A stretch of 35,201 nt of DNA from Chara braunii (GCA_003427395.1 BFEA01000038.1:3605572-3640772), one strand, 5' to 3'; positions 1-9,020 are shown, counted from the first letter of the stretch. The notes: generated by a model from the sequence alone, not told the origin. Program-made: numbers and translations.

Positions 1-43
<43 letters not shown>

Positions 44-52
44 ACACACACA
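1..52. repeat. Poly-A tract followed by short (CA)n
   Basis: The window opens with 41 A residues that pass into a short CA repeat. It may be the tail of a retroelement lying outside the window, or simple microsatellite growth; the boundary hides which. Confidence 0.9.
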
Positions 53-79
53 TGAAAAATAGATTTAAATATTTTTATT

Positions 80-366
80 CTAGGCTACCAGAGTGGCCCG
101 GGGTCACTCGCCCGGCAGGGCAAAAACAAATATAAAAAATAAAAATAAAAGAATTATTTTTAAATTTTATTTTTTATTCTAAATTTGGTGAAGATTTTCG
201 ATGTGACCCTGAGGCAAAAGTTGTTCAGTTTATTTTTCTGCATAACGTAGTTTTTTTTTTCGGATTTTCGGTTTTTTTTTTTTGTTTTTTTTTTTTTTGC
301 TGGGACCTTCGTTGGTCCTTGCACGGGCTGGCCACTGGGACCCGGGAGGCGCGGCTGGTAGCCTAG
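80..366. mobile_element. Non-autonomous inverted-repeat element (MITE), family M1 copy 1
   Basis: The ends read CTAGGCTACCAG and CTGGTAGCCTAG, a 12-bp terminal inverted repeat. Both ends continue into GC-rich sequence containing CCCGGG. The interior is AT-rich with T-runs and has no coding capacity. A second copy at 29609-29890 matches along its whole length, including the interior segment around 'ggcaaaagttgtt' and the GC-rich right end, which defines the element boundaries. No convincing target-site duplication is visible for this copy. Classification to a DNA-transposon superfamily is not possible from termini alone. The next bases (400-440) start another GC-rich repeat with a similar CCCGG motif. 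Confidence 0.75.
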
Positions 367-466
367 TTTAGTAGTTTTTATTTCATTTTTTATTTTTATT
401 TTTTTTAGCCCGGCCGGGCAAGTGGTCCCAGGGGCCAAGTCCCACATACACCGTTTTGTTGAACTA

Positions 467-579
467 GTTCAACGGTGTGACACGATTTCTCCAAATAAAA
501 AATTGATTTCCGCCGTTTTCTAGTTCAATGGTGTGACACACGATTTCCCCAAACAAAAAATTGATTTCTGCGAATTTCC
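467..579. repeat. Two-unit tandem duplication, ~56 bp
   Basis: Unit 467-522 and unit 523-579 both begin GTTCAAYGGTGTGACAC and continue through a shared 'ccaaa.aaaaaattgattt' segment with a few substitutions. The left unit starts inside a palindrome (GTTGAACTAGTTCAAC, 459-474). The block directly follows GC-rich repeat sequence with CAAGTCCCACATA at about 436-448, which recurs inverted near 4810-4825. Confidence 0.7.
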
Positions 580-1180
580 CGGCAACTTTTTCCCATTTTT
601 TTGCATTGTTTTTTCACGGCTTCAACAGAAAATAGAAGAGAAAACGGACCCCGGAAATCATTACGTTTTCTTTCTGCGCCCGACTGACAGCATTTCATTA
701 TGACGTACCACCGAGGCTCCCCATTAAGTCTTCATGGGTGCAGGATTCTACCCTTTACATAGCTGAGTAACTAAAAACGAGAAATATGGCCATGTCTGTA
801 CCCAAGATTCCGTGGAGCATTCATTCTTGTATGTCTTTGTGGAGAGTAGTGGAACAAGGCCGTAGGTGTGTGAAGCATATATGTTGTACGTGATTGTGAA
901 CGCCGTACTGTGCATCAGCTAAGGAAATGGGTGTTCTTTGTGTGGACTTTGACGTCCACGCACTGTGATGTGAATACGGTCAGCTCTTGCGGCTAGGTAC
1001 ATTGGTAAGTTCTTGATATGCCTAAGATGAACCAAAACTGAGGGTCACCATTTGTCGGGAGCACCACAGGCACACCGCAACCACCATATGAATGCACATG
1101 GTCGTGAGGAAGGTTGTGTTCATGTGGGTCATTGGGCCAGGCTCCGCTGCTCCCTATGAGCCATGTTCATTCCGCTACAA
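580..1180. other. Intergenic stretch without recognised features
   Basis: I see no gene, RNA or clear repeat here. Base composition is more balanced than in the flanking AT-rich repeats. Open frames are short and show no recognisable domain. It could be old repeat sequence whose relatives lie outside the window. Confidence 0.4.
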
Positions 1181-1186
1181 AATGGG

Positions 1187-1217
1187 AAAATGCACTGCCG
1201 TCTTTCGATACATCCGT

Positions 1218-1249
<32 letters not shown>

Positions 1250-1297
1250 GGCCCCTGCACAAGGATGACGAAAATTTTTAAAAAAAAATGCACTGCC
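1187..1297 (+). pseudogene. U6: U6 snRNA retropseudogene with target-site duplication
   Basis: Bases 1200-1270 match plant U6 snRNA from its first nucleotide through the ACAGAGA box and the AGCATGGCCCCTGC segment to GATGAC, where the match stops. The 5' stem-loop has diverged from the consensus and the 3' stem-loop region is missing. An A-rich tail (about 1271-1284) follows. The whole is flanked by a direct repeat, AAAATGCACTGCC, at 1187-1199 and 1285-1297. A 5'-complete, 3'-shortened body with an A-rich tail and a 13-bp duplication is what LINE-mediated retroposition of U6 RNA leaves behind. No U6 promoter elements (USE, TATA box) are visible upstream, so it is very unlikely to be expressed as U6. 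Confidence 0.9.
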
Positions 1298-1440
1298 TGG
1301 ATTTTTTTGGCCACAACCGTGTGCTCTTGAGTGTGGAGGCCGTGAATAACGATACCTGCAGTTGTGCTCCTTTGGAACTTCATATGAATGGGGTCACCAC
1401 TGTCAGCTGAGTACATCTGAACGGGCTGTCTATGAAGAGC

Positions 1441-1444
1441 TGTG

Positions 1445-1493
<49 letters not shown>

Positions 1494-1513
1494 TGCTACG
1501 TGTGTGTGTGTGT
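1441..1513. repeat. (TG)n microsatellite
   Basis: Tandem TG dinucleotides with one short interruption (atgctacg, about 1492-1500). The open frames through it encode only His-Thr or Cys-Val repeats and are not genes. Confidence 0.95.
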
Positions 1514-1732
1514 CTTAGCATACGAGTGTCAAGTACTCACATGGAATGACGATACAAAAACGGTGGTGGCCCATGGAATTGGTGTATGAAGTCGTGGGAA
1601 CAGAGTTGAGGCAGACGAGATGAGAGTCCATGAAGTTCTACCTTCATGCAGCAATTACGTTTGTTTATTGGGCAGCGGTCGTCCTCACTGAGAAGCAGGG
1701 AACAGCGTTGAGGCTAGCACGACGTCAAGAAC

Positions 1733-2020
1733 CCGGGCTACATACAAGGCTACATACATGAATTGTCCTTTGCCGCTTTGTCGTCCATGTGCTTCCAAGA
1801 TTGACAAAAAAGAGGTGGGGCTACATACATCACAATCAGACACGAGGACACTGCAATGCCGCTACATGCATCCAGCTTATACATCCCACTTAGATGTATG
1901 TAGCCCAAATTCGTCACTTGGTTATTTCCAGCTATTCACAAAAAAAAAGAGCTGCGGCTACATACATCACAATATGCGATGAATGGATGTGCCAAATTGG
2001 GATAGATACATCACAATATT
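1733..2020. repeat. Cluster of GGCTACATACATCACAAT motifs, direct and inverted
   Basis: The motif GGCTACATACAT occurs at about 1736, 1748, 1819 and 1956, with weaker copies near 1851 and 2004. The inverted form GATGTATGTAGCCC is at 1893-1906. The copies at 1818-1830 and 1893-1906 can pair into a hairpin. The copies at 1956 and about 2004 share the extension ATCACAATAT. This looks like remains of a short tandem or foldback repeat family; I recognise no protein. Confidence 0.6.
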
Positions 2021-3200
2021 CACGCACACATACCCCACTGTCTCTCAACACTGTGTCCTGGCTGTAGATCCCTTGAACTGCTGGGTAGCTAAAAGAGCCT
2101 GGTACAGTGAGCGGGCTAAGTACCGGTATCAGATGGATGTTGATTGGAGTGATGCGTGCTCAGTTGGAGCTAAGTGTGCGAGAATTGCCGATGTGTTCAG
2201 GTGTTGTCCGTGTGGAGTTGAGTGAGGTGTGTGTTGAGTTTGGACACTACAGCCTTGCAGGGGTGGGGTGGATATCACGACCAGTATGGTTCCACTTTTT
2301 AACACTGTCCTTTTTTTTTCTTTTTTTTTTTAAATAAGGCCAATATAGATCTATTAGGGAAGGTGATAAGAGCAGCCCCCCCTAATAGACCTATGATAGG
2401 CCGCTCCGTCTATTAGTGGGGAGCTGCACCTGCTGGAAACTGGGTCCAGCGTCCCTTACATAATTATGAGCGAAATTACGAGTTTTGAGAGTAGAATCCT
2501 GCCTCTTCAGCCCATTCTGAGCCGCCAGATACAGTGAATCGTTCTAGCTGATCTACCCAGCAGCATTTTAAAATAGAAGATTTTAATGTTGTGCAATCAG
2601 ATTCGTTTTCAAACACACTTTTCACACATGTAAACAGTAACGCAGCACACTGGCGACATGCGCCCACTCAAAACTCAGAGATATGGCTTCAGATACGAGT
2701 TCACTCTCAAATGGCTATGGCGACTCCAGCGCCCAAACATCTCACTGTTCACATACACTGGATCACCCTGGATATCCCACACGCATCACTCTAACACTCG
2801 AGCACACACACACACTCACTACTAACTACAGCTATGGCAGCTATGGCTGCCTCTAACCTATCGCTATGCTAACTCCTCCTCTCTTGCCCACTGCGTCCTC
2901 CGGGCTCATCTGCAGACCTCCTTGCACAAGTCGCTGTGGTAGCGCTTCCGCATGGCTCACGCAGGAATGAATGAATGGCTGGGCGCTGCCTCTTGATTTA
3001 TACTTCAGAAATTCGTTGGTCTGCCCTTTGCCATCGGCCCTTGGTGCTCACAGTCCCCCTGTGGTACTTGCTGGACTGGACTGGGACTCTCTAGACTCTT
3101 CTGCTGACTGTAGGCAGTCGTACCGTCGACTCAGTGCAGTTGCACTGAGGTCCTTCCTGTTGACTTTGCCACCTGTCTTCGTCTGAAAACGTGGGCCTCC
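2021..3200. other. Intergenic stretch with T-run and a short dispersed motif
   Basis: No gene is recognised. A T-rich run lies at 2309-2331. Just after it, copies of CTATTAG in both orientations (about 2345-2415) form a loose inverted repeat. A ~39-bp motif starting GGGGAGCTGCAC (2418-2456) recurs at 5183-5221 and partly at 8971-8996. The stretch 2600-3200 has small frames without recognisable domains. Confidence 0.45.
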
Positions 3201-3239
3201 CTTAGACTCACCACTTGACCACTTGCCGACCTTCTAGAA

Positions 3240-3470
3240 GGACTACAGCTAGGCCTCTGGACTCTACTTGGTCTCCTACCTTACAGGTCTACAGTTCGAA
3301 TCTCCCTACAGCCTACAACCTACGGTGACCTACTTACCACTGGCTATCGTGCAGGTCACGGGTTCAACTCCAGGGAACTGTGCAGATACTGTACACAGGT
3401 AAGCTGAGGTCAAGGGATCAACCCCTGGGATCTGCATCGGCTACTGCCAAAGGTGAAAACTGTTTCAGTT
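3240..3470 (+). other. tRNA-like B-box motifs, possible decayed tRNA or SINE sequence
   Basis: Three B-box-like words occur in series: GTTCGAATCTCC near 3295, GGTTCAACTCC near 3362 and GGATCAACCCC near 3416. They lie about 55-70 bases apart, close to the length of a tRNA or less. I could not fold a convincing cloverleaf around any of them, so no tRNA is called. They may be remains of tRNA-derived repeats or coincidence. Confidence 0.25.
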
Positions 3471-3569
3471 GTACTCCAATGTCCTGAGCAAACCTTAACT
3501 AACTCCCACAGCATAGCATTGAATATCAACCATTGCCAATTCTAAGGGAGGAAAGGGATCAATAAAACA

Positions 3570-4440
3570 TTATGGGGATCTGAGAGTGACTCCTGGTTGG
3601 AGTGAAAACCAGTCTCTGAAGATCAGGTGGAAGTCCCTCTTTAAAGATTCCTCCTGCTCTTCCCCTCCCGGCCATTTCACTTCTCCCAAGCTTACTCCTT
3701 TAGCTCCCCCCAGCCAGTCTATATTGAATTTTTGAATGCTATTAAGGATATCCTTCTTTTGATGAAAATGTTGTATCTTAGCATGGAGAGCTATCCACTG
3801 CGCCCTTATTTCCATTTGAACAAATTGGACAATAAGATCAGCAATTTCTGTTCCTTCCAACCTTACTTCCTCCCCTTCATGGACACATCTTTTGTACCAT
3901 AATACCCACAAGATGGCTTTCCGACCAATTTCAAAAAGTTTTTTTGAAATTATGAAAGTTGTATCTCATTCTGCTCCCAATGTCCCAAAAGAATGATGGT
4001 CCAATCCCATGGCCAGTCAATACCCGTTAATCCTCTCCACACACAGTCCCATCTTCTCCACAGCAATACCGTACAGGGGCATTGCATGAACACATGCTCA
4101 ATTGTCTCCCTGATCTTCTTATTAGGAAAGACGGATAAACATGATTTACACCATGGAAGAGTCACGCCCTGTTGTTCTAAAGTGGTATGATCTATCAGCC
4201 AGTCGTTAGTGAGCAGGCATCTATGAAGTATTTGCCACTACAGAGAGGAGAACTTGGCTGGTCTCTGTTTTAGCTTATTGAAGAATTTTAAATTTTGGAT
4301 TTTTTGCGCATCAATATTCAGATGTTTGACCCAGCGATCCCTTATTATGGAAGGCACATCCACTCTTGGTCTCAACATACGATACACTGTCTTTAACACC
4401 GTGTCCTGGCTGAAGGGGGTCACGTATGTCAATGCACGCT
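3570..4440 (-). pseudogene. 5'-truncated LINE retrotransposon, reverse-transcriptase C-terminal region
   Basis: Read on the minus strand, three pieces in order resemble the C-terminal part of plant L1-type LINE ORF2. First (4432-4238) is a segment with RDRWVKHLNI. Second (4165-3950) is a zinc-knuckle-like domain (zf-RVT type): Cys6 and Cys9 followed by ETIEHVFMQC, giving a C-x2-C...H-x4-C pattern at C6, C9, H24 and C29, then LLWRRW. Third (3911-3570) begins WVLWYKRCVHEGEEV, matching the post-zinc segment of such proteins (IW..RN...F). The frames are separated by frameshifts or stops, and no endonuclease or reverse-transcriptase palm is present. It is a dead 5'-truncated insertion. The 3' end is unclear because no A-tail (T-run on the plus strand) follows near 3570. 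Confidence 0.8.
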
Positions 4441-4550
4441 GACAGATTCATGTGGATTTCAAGGAGGTGCAGGGGTCGACAGAATGATGATGCCCACAAA
4501 AAAAATCTGGGAAATTCCCAGGCGCAACATTGGAAGCACCATTGAACCTT

Positions 4551-4574
4551 AAAAAAAAAAAAAAAAAAAAAAAA
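4551..4574. repeat. Poly-A tract
   Basis: A run of 24 A residues separates the LINE fragment from a GC-rich repeat starting at about 4575. It could be the tail of a plus-strand retroelement ending here, but no such element is recognised upstream. Confidence 0.85.
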
Positions 4575-4856
4575 CGTCGGACCCATACCCCACCCCGAGT
4601 GGGGTATCTAGTTCAACGGAAGATGGACAGGGTGGGGGGCGTTGTATTCGGGTGGAGAGATTTTCCAGCACGGTGTATGAACCAAAAAAAAAAAAAAAGT
4701 GTTTTCATTTTTTTGAATTTTTTCACCAAAGAAACAACCGCTAGATGCACAGCTCCAGATCAATCTCCAACATCGCGAAGGGTCACACGCGTTGAACTTG
4801 TTCAACGGTATATGTGGGACTTGACCCCGGGCCACTCTGGTACCCTAGGATTTCTT
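4575..4856. mobile_element. Inverted-repeat element remnant with GTTCAACGG motifs
   Basis: The left part holds ACCCCACCCCGAGTGGGGT and then TAGTTCAACGG (4610-4620). The right part holds GTTGAACTTGTTCAACGG (4791-4808), then the sequence GGGACTTGACCCCGGGCCAC and TGGTACCCTAGG (about 4843-4854). Read in reverse, the right end resembles both the M1 terminus (CTAGG-TACCAGAGTGGCCCGGGG) and the CAAGTCCCACATA repeat at about 436-448. It is probably a chimeric or decayed member of these families; the exact ends are uncertain. Confidence 0.45.
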
Positions 4857-5462
4857 CATTTTATTATATTTTCTGCGTTCGTTTTCGGCCGAGCACGCCT
4901 CCAAGGGGCCCAAACGTTCGGCCATTCGCCCCATCTTGTTCGGGCCGGGCCACACGCCAGTAATCCTGTTTTCCACAGAATTTTTTGAGTTTTCTTAAAA
5001 CTTTTTTATGACGGGGAACTTGCCCGGGACCTTGCCTGGCTGACCATTCCGGCCAGCCAGAGGTTGGGAAGGTACCCCAGCTTTTTTTTCCTGTTCTCAC
5101 CTTCTCCCTTGTCCCTCCTTTTTTTTTCCCCTCCACTCTTTTTTGCTTTTTTCTACCCTCACACACGCTCCACCATAATGTTGGGGAGCTGCACGTGCTG
5201 GGAAGCGGGCCCAGAGTCCCTGGGAAACTTATCAATCAGACCACTATTTTGTCGGTAGTGGTCGGTCAATTGACCTGTTCGCATTTCATTGAATCCAGGA
5301 CTTCATTAGCGGACTGGTGATTTTGTCTATAGTTAACAATAGCACACACACCGCGCTGCTGAGGGTCTGACACCTAGACAACTTTGCACCTGGCGACTCG
5401 GCCTCCAGAGCAGGAGGACAGTTTCTGCCACCATCTGATTGAGTGCAATCTGATGGTCCAGG
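4857..5462. other. Intergenic stretch, C/T-rich in part
   Basis: No gene is recognised. It contains GC-rich pieces resembling the M1 right end (around 5024-5062, with CCCGGGACCTTGCC and GGCCAGCC), a pyrimidine-rich segment (5080-5160), and the second copy of the GGGGAGCTGCAC motif (5183-5221). Confidence 0.4.
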
Positions 5463-5960
5463 TGGAGGGTTCAGGATTTAGGGTTTCCCGGTTAGGGATT
5501 CAAATTTCAGGTTCATGGTTTAGGATTCACGATGTCGGGTGACAGGTCTAGGGTTTAGGTTTTAGGTTTCCAGGTTTATGGTTTCAGTTTCAGTTTTAGT
5601 GTTTTAGGTGATTTTGGTTTTTGGATTCAGGGTTTGGGGTTTTGAGTGTATGGTCTAGGGTTCTAGGGTCTAGGGTTTTCGGTTGAGGGTTGAGGGTTCC
5701 ATTTTTTGGGTTTAGGGTTTAGGTTTCCAGGTTTTGGGGTTAGGGTTTAGGTTTTGAGGTTCTGGGTTAAGGGTTCAGGGTTCAGGGTTCAAGGTTTAGG
5801 GTTTAGGGTTCAAGGTTTAGGGTTTAGGGTTTAGGGTTCCAGGTTAAGGGTTGAGGGTTTAGGGTTCAGGGTATCGGTTCCTGGTTTAGGGCCTTAGGTT
5901 TCCAGCCTAAGGGTTTAGGGTTTAGGTTTCCAGGTTTAGGGTTTAGGGTTAGGGTTCACG
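5463..5960 (+). repeat. Interstitial plant-type telomeric repeat, degenerate
   Basis: About 500 bases consist of TTTAGGG units and close variants (GGTTTAGG, TTCAGGG, TTTCCAGG, TTAGGG). Exact TTTAGGG heptamers occur more than ten times and become purer towards the right. TTTAGGG is the telomere repeat of most land plants and many green algae. The block is internal, flanked by ordinary repeats, and degenerate, so it is an interstitial telomeric sequence: an ancient end fusion, a telomerase-mediated repair scar, or transposed subtelomeric DNA. Confidence 0.93.
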
Positions 5961-6143
5961 GGATGTTGAACGACAATAACGGGGGGGTGTTTAATATCTT
6001 AACCAGGAGACCACGGACAGGCGTACAGAGGGAGGGCAGCATGGAGCTGATAAACTGATTCCAGCATGCGTCATTTGTGTAATGAAAAATAGAAAGGTGT
6101 GCTGCCAGAGTAGAGGATAGGTGATAAGACTTTCCAAAAGGGA

Positions 6144-6269
6144 GCACAGGCTTCGAGAGCCGGAGGGTAGGGGAGGCCACAGTTGAGTACCAAGAGACAG
6201 GGAGAAGCACAGGCTTCGAGAGCCGGAGGGTAGGGGAGGCCACAGTTGAGTACCAAGAGACAGGGAGAA
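6144..6269. repeat. Perfect 63-bp tandem duplication
   Basis: Bases 6144-6206 and 6207-6269 are identical, each starting GCACAGGCTTCGAGAGCC and ending CAGGGAGAA. Perfect identity implies a recent event. The length is a multiple of three, so it leaves a minus-strand open frame (6363-5956) intact with a 21-residue repeat, but that frame shows no known domain and I do not call it a gene. Confidence 0.95.
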
Positions 6270-6302
6270 CAGCAAGAGAAGGAAACAGTTGTGTGATAAG
6301 GG

Positions 6303-6780
6303 TGCTGGCTTGGCCGGCCCTGGCTGGACAGTCTTCTTCTGAAGGCAGCCGTTCATGGAGCAAAATCCGTGACGATGGTAATTGGAGGGCTCGGGTATCG
6401 CTCTTCCCTGCTCTCCTCCATTCTCTCCTCTATCCCACCACCTTTCTCATGGCTGCGCACTTAGCTTGCAGTCTTGTCCTGTTCCCAACCAATATATAGA
6501 TAGGAGTCGTCAATCTCCACAAGTCCTCTATGTTGGGGATACTCTTATCGCCCCAATTATGGAGGTTTGTCAAAAGAATGTTCTAAAAAACAAAAAAACG
6601 AAAAGACAGGTGCAGGCTTGGTCTTCCCTAGCTGGATGCTCCTCTTCCGCTGGCAACTAATGTCCATGTTTACAAAGGGAGAAATCAAAAAGTTGGAGCA
6701 GGCTTGGTCTGCCCAAGATGCATGGTCCTCTTCGGCTGGCACCCATTGAACATCTGCAAAAGGTATGTCTTTCACCTTCC
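6303..6780 (+). repeat. Diverged repeat, GCAGGCTTGGTCT motif
   Basis: Units starting near 6608 and 6694 share GCAGGCTTGGTCT, then a GATGCA/CTGGATGCT segment, then TCCTCTTC.GCTGGCA, with a period of about 86 bases. A weaker third copy at 6304-6340 (GCTGGCTTGG...CTTCTTCTG) is separated from them by ~300 bases. The plus-strand frames 6382-6660 and 6567-6749 carry the motif as a repeated AWS.....SSSAG peptide. I do not recognise the sequence and see no sign that it is translated. Confidence 0.6.
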
Positions 6781-7228
6781 AAAGGTATGCATCTTTCTCC
6801 ACTTTGCGCCTTGCGCGTTGCACCTTTCCCTTAAACCACCAGAACAACCGGGCCTGGCGTCGCTGCACAACCTGCCAAACTTTGCCTAAGCTTCAGCGGT
6901 GCACTTCCTGTCTATTTTGGCTGGTGCCGCCAGTCCTTGTGGTTCAGTAGCCCCGAGCCTAGGAGTAGGCTACCGAAGGAATCTTGCAAAGCTGGGGCTG
7001 TGTACTGGTGGTTTAATGCGCACCGTGAGTACCCTACTGCCAATATGCTTTCTAGCATGACACACACGATCCCCCACTACCTATGCACTTTCGAGTGTGA
7101 GGTCCTGATGACGCGAGGCACAGCCTCTCTCCTGTAATCCTCCATAACTGGTGTTCCCTCCTTCTCCCCTTCACATTAACACTCCCCTCCAATCGTCCTC
7201 CAACAAAACGGAATTAACCCCTGACCCG

Positions 7229-7230
<2 letters not shown>

Positions 7231-7278
<48 letters not shown>
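7231..7278. repeat. (AATC)12 microsatellite
   Basis: Twelve uninterrupted AATC tetranucleotides. The flanks are C-rich and unrelated. Confidence 0.97.
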
Positions 7279-7773
7279 CTCCTCCGAATCCCAATTGTAG
7301 TTCGCCGTTTCCTGCAACTATTGAATCAACCACCTCCAACCACGCAATCCACCAGTTCCCGAGCCCTAATCACCCCACCAAACCACTGCTGGTCACTCAG
7401 CAATCCACCTCCACCATTCCTAGTCCCCCATTACCCCATTGATCACCGTCAGTCCCAATCCATCAGACATCAAAAACCAAAAAAAAAAAAAAAAAAACAA
7501 TAGTAATAATTTTTTGAAAATCCATCAAGACTGAAAATATCCGCCCGCCTGCCTGTCCCACCTACATTCTAGCTGGCATCGATTGGCATTACCCTTCCTT
7601 TTTTTTTTAATGATTGGCATTGTCCTAGAGAAGTTGTCCCTCTTTCCCTGCGCATACCTCGCAGTTCCCACCATCACCTCCTCCTCCTTCCTCTGCTCCC
7701 TCTCCCCCCTCCCCTCCCTCTCCTTCTCTCCTCTCACTAGTCCTGCTGCTACTACTACTACTTACCTTCCTCA

Positions 7774-7860
7774 CGGGAATAGAACGCACGGTCATTATTG
7801 CTGTACCTAGACTGAAAGTTGCCCCAAACACAGCTGTAATGACCGGGCGTTCTATTCGGG
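7774..7860. mobile_element. Short foldback element with ~25-bp inverted ends
   Basis: The left end CGGGAATAGAACGCACGGTC and the right end, read in reverse as CCCGAATAGAACGCCCGGTC, match with few mismatches and continue into TCATTA. About 35 bases separate the arms. A related single arm (CCGAATAGAACACGTGGTCA) is at about 9811-9830, so this is a dispersed family. It has no coding content. It may be a very small MITE or a solo-end remnant. Confidence 0.65.
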
Positions 7861-8002
7861 TGCAGAAGTAGTATAATGAAGCTTCATCATTCTGTTGGAA
7901 CCCTAGTTACCCTACCCAGGTAGGCTGCATGAACCACGCAGCAGAAAACAAGAAAGAAAAAAGAAGCGTCTTTCTGCAGGCAGATTCCTTTTTTCCCTAA
8001 TT

Positions 8003-8115
8003 TAAAAAAAAAAAAAAAAACATTTCTCGCTTTATGCATGTCATCCTTGCACAGGGGCCATGCTAATCTTACTTCTCTGTGTCGTTCCAATTTTAACGGT
8101 GTTCCCCAAGGACAC
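8003..8115 (-). pseudogene. U6: U6 snRNA pseudogene, nearly full length, T-tailed
   Basis: On the minus strand, bases 8115 to 8021 follow U6 from the 5' GGGGA region through TTGGAACGA, ACAGAGA, AGCATGGCCCCTG, GGATGACATGCA to GAGAAATG near the 3' end. There is an insertion of about three bases just after ACAGAGA, in the catalytic region that pairs with U2/U4. The minus-strand 3' end runs directly into 18 T residues (8003-8020 on the plus strand), instead of the A-tail expected for LINE-mediated retroposition. No plant U6 promoter (USE plus TATA) is visible upstream. It is most likely non-functional. Confidence 0.85.
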
Positions 8116-8189
8116 CAGATTTCTTTTTTCTTTTCCCTCTACCTTTCTTTTACAAGCGGAAGGCCATTAAAAAAAAAACAAAAAAAAAA

Positions 8190-8334
8190 GGTCATCCTTC
8201 AACTGACCGGCCCTTGGTAATTCGGAAGTATGTTATGTTATTTTGCTAATCTGACTGCATCTGGATTCGAACTCGGGTCTGTATTTCAACAGCTCATGGG
8301 TGTACCAACTGAGCGAAGGCCCGTTGGTCAGGAC
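8190..8334 (-). mobile_element. tRNA-headed SINE, copy 1
   Basis: Minus-strand sequence contains an A-box-like word (TCGCTCAGTTGGT, 8316-8304) and a B box (GTTCGAATCC, 8271-8262), spaced as in a tRNA gene. A body follows with AAAATAACAT and GGGCCGGTCAGTT (8213-8201), then GATGACC and a T-rich end. A second copy at 8832-9020 shares head and body, which shows this is a dispersed Pol III-type SINE and not a tRNA gene. The anticodon-arm region does not fold cleanly, so no isotype is given. The U6 pseudogene lies about 75 bases further along in the same orientation. Confidence 0.75.
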
Positions 8335-8410
8335 AGCAGATTCTCTTCAACCCACTGTTTGATAGTTGGCAAGTGCAGAAAACACAAGCATACAGTCAAA
8401 CGGTACATAT

Positions 8411-8453
8411 CTGTTCTGATCAGTTTAATATCTGATCCGCGGTCCATCGGACC

Positions 8454-8502
<49 letters not shown>

Positions 8503-8630
8503 GGTAAGATCATGTACAAAAGAACTAGACTGCATAAACCACACAGCTGAAATCAAGAAAGATCGTGTAGTCTCGGTTATCATTTCTGATCAGTTTAAAA
8601 GATCTGATCCGTGGTCCATCGGACCATATT
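8411..8630. repeat. Direct repeat around a 44-nt A-run
   Basis: Bases 8414-8457 and 8586-8630 share TGATCAGTTTAA, ATCTGATCCG, and GGTCCATCGGACCA. The last is a small hairpin (GGTCC/GGACC). An A-run of 44 nt (8458-8501) follows the first unit. A separate motif, CATRAACCACRCAGC..AAA.CAAGAAAG, links 8532-8560 with 7928-7955. Confidence 0.75.
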
Positions 8631-8765
8631 TATATATATTTTTTTAAGTTTGAACCAAAGAAATCAAGAAAAAAAAAAAGCCCCTCGTGCTGGCAGACAG
8701 GGCAAATCGTAGACTCCTAAGCAATAAGATGATTTCGACAATTTCCGTAAATAAATACACCGCCG

Positions 8766-8767
<2 letters not shown>

Positions 8768-8827
<60 letters not shown>
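8768..8827. repeat. (AG)n microsatellite
   Basis: Pure AG dinucleotides immediately upstream of SINE copy 2. Confidence 0.97.
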
Positions 8828-8830
<3 letters not shown>

Positions 8831-8831
8831 G

Positions 8832-9020
8832 TGCTGGACCAACGGGACTAGATCAGCTGGTACACCCATGAGCTGTTGAAATACAGACCCAAGCTCGATT
8901 CCAGATGCAAAACAAAATAACATACTTGAATACTTCTTTTTTTTTGTAATCGAAACTCTCTTTTTAACAATCCCGGGAAACGGGCCCAGCGTCCCTAGGG
9001 CCGGTCAGTTCGATGATGAT
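8832..9020 (+). mobile_element. tRNA-headed SINE, copy 2, with insertion
   Basis: The head shares CCAACGGG, TGGTACACCCATGAGCTG and TTGAAATACAGACCC with copy 1. The A box is at 8850-8862 and the B box (AGCTCGATTCC) at 8892-8902. After AAAATAACATACTT the match is broken by about 65 bases, including the CCCGGGAAACGGGCCCAGCG motif (8971-8996), and resumes at GGCCGGTCAGTT (8999-9010). It is opposite in orientation to copy 1. It is transcriptionally plausible only if the boxes still bind TFIIIC; the B box has a substitution. Confidence 0.7.

Noticed and set aside
436-452. Upstream sequence element of plant snRNA promoters (RTCCCACATCG) in AAGTCCCACATACACCG
   Set aside because: The match is partial, it belongs to a dispersed repeat, and no TATA box or snRNA follows at the expected distance.
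5956-6363. Protein-coding gene on the minus strand (135 codons)
   Set aside because: The frame lies across a tandem duplication, an overlapping minus-strand frame is similarly open, and no recognisable domain is present.
8262-8316. A genuine tRNA gene
   Set aside because: A and B boxes are present but acceptor and anticodon stems do not pair, and a second copy with a shared non-tRNA body shows it is a SINE.
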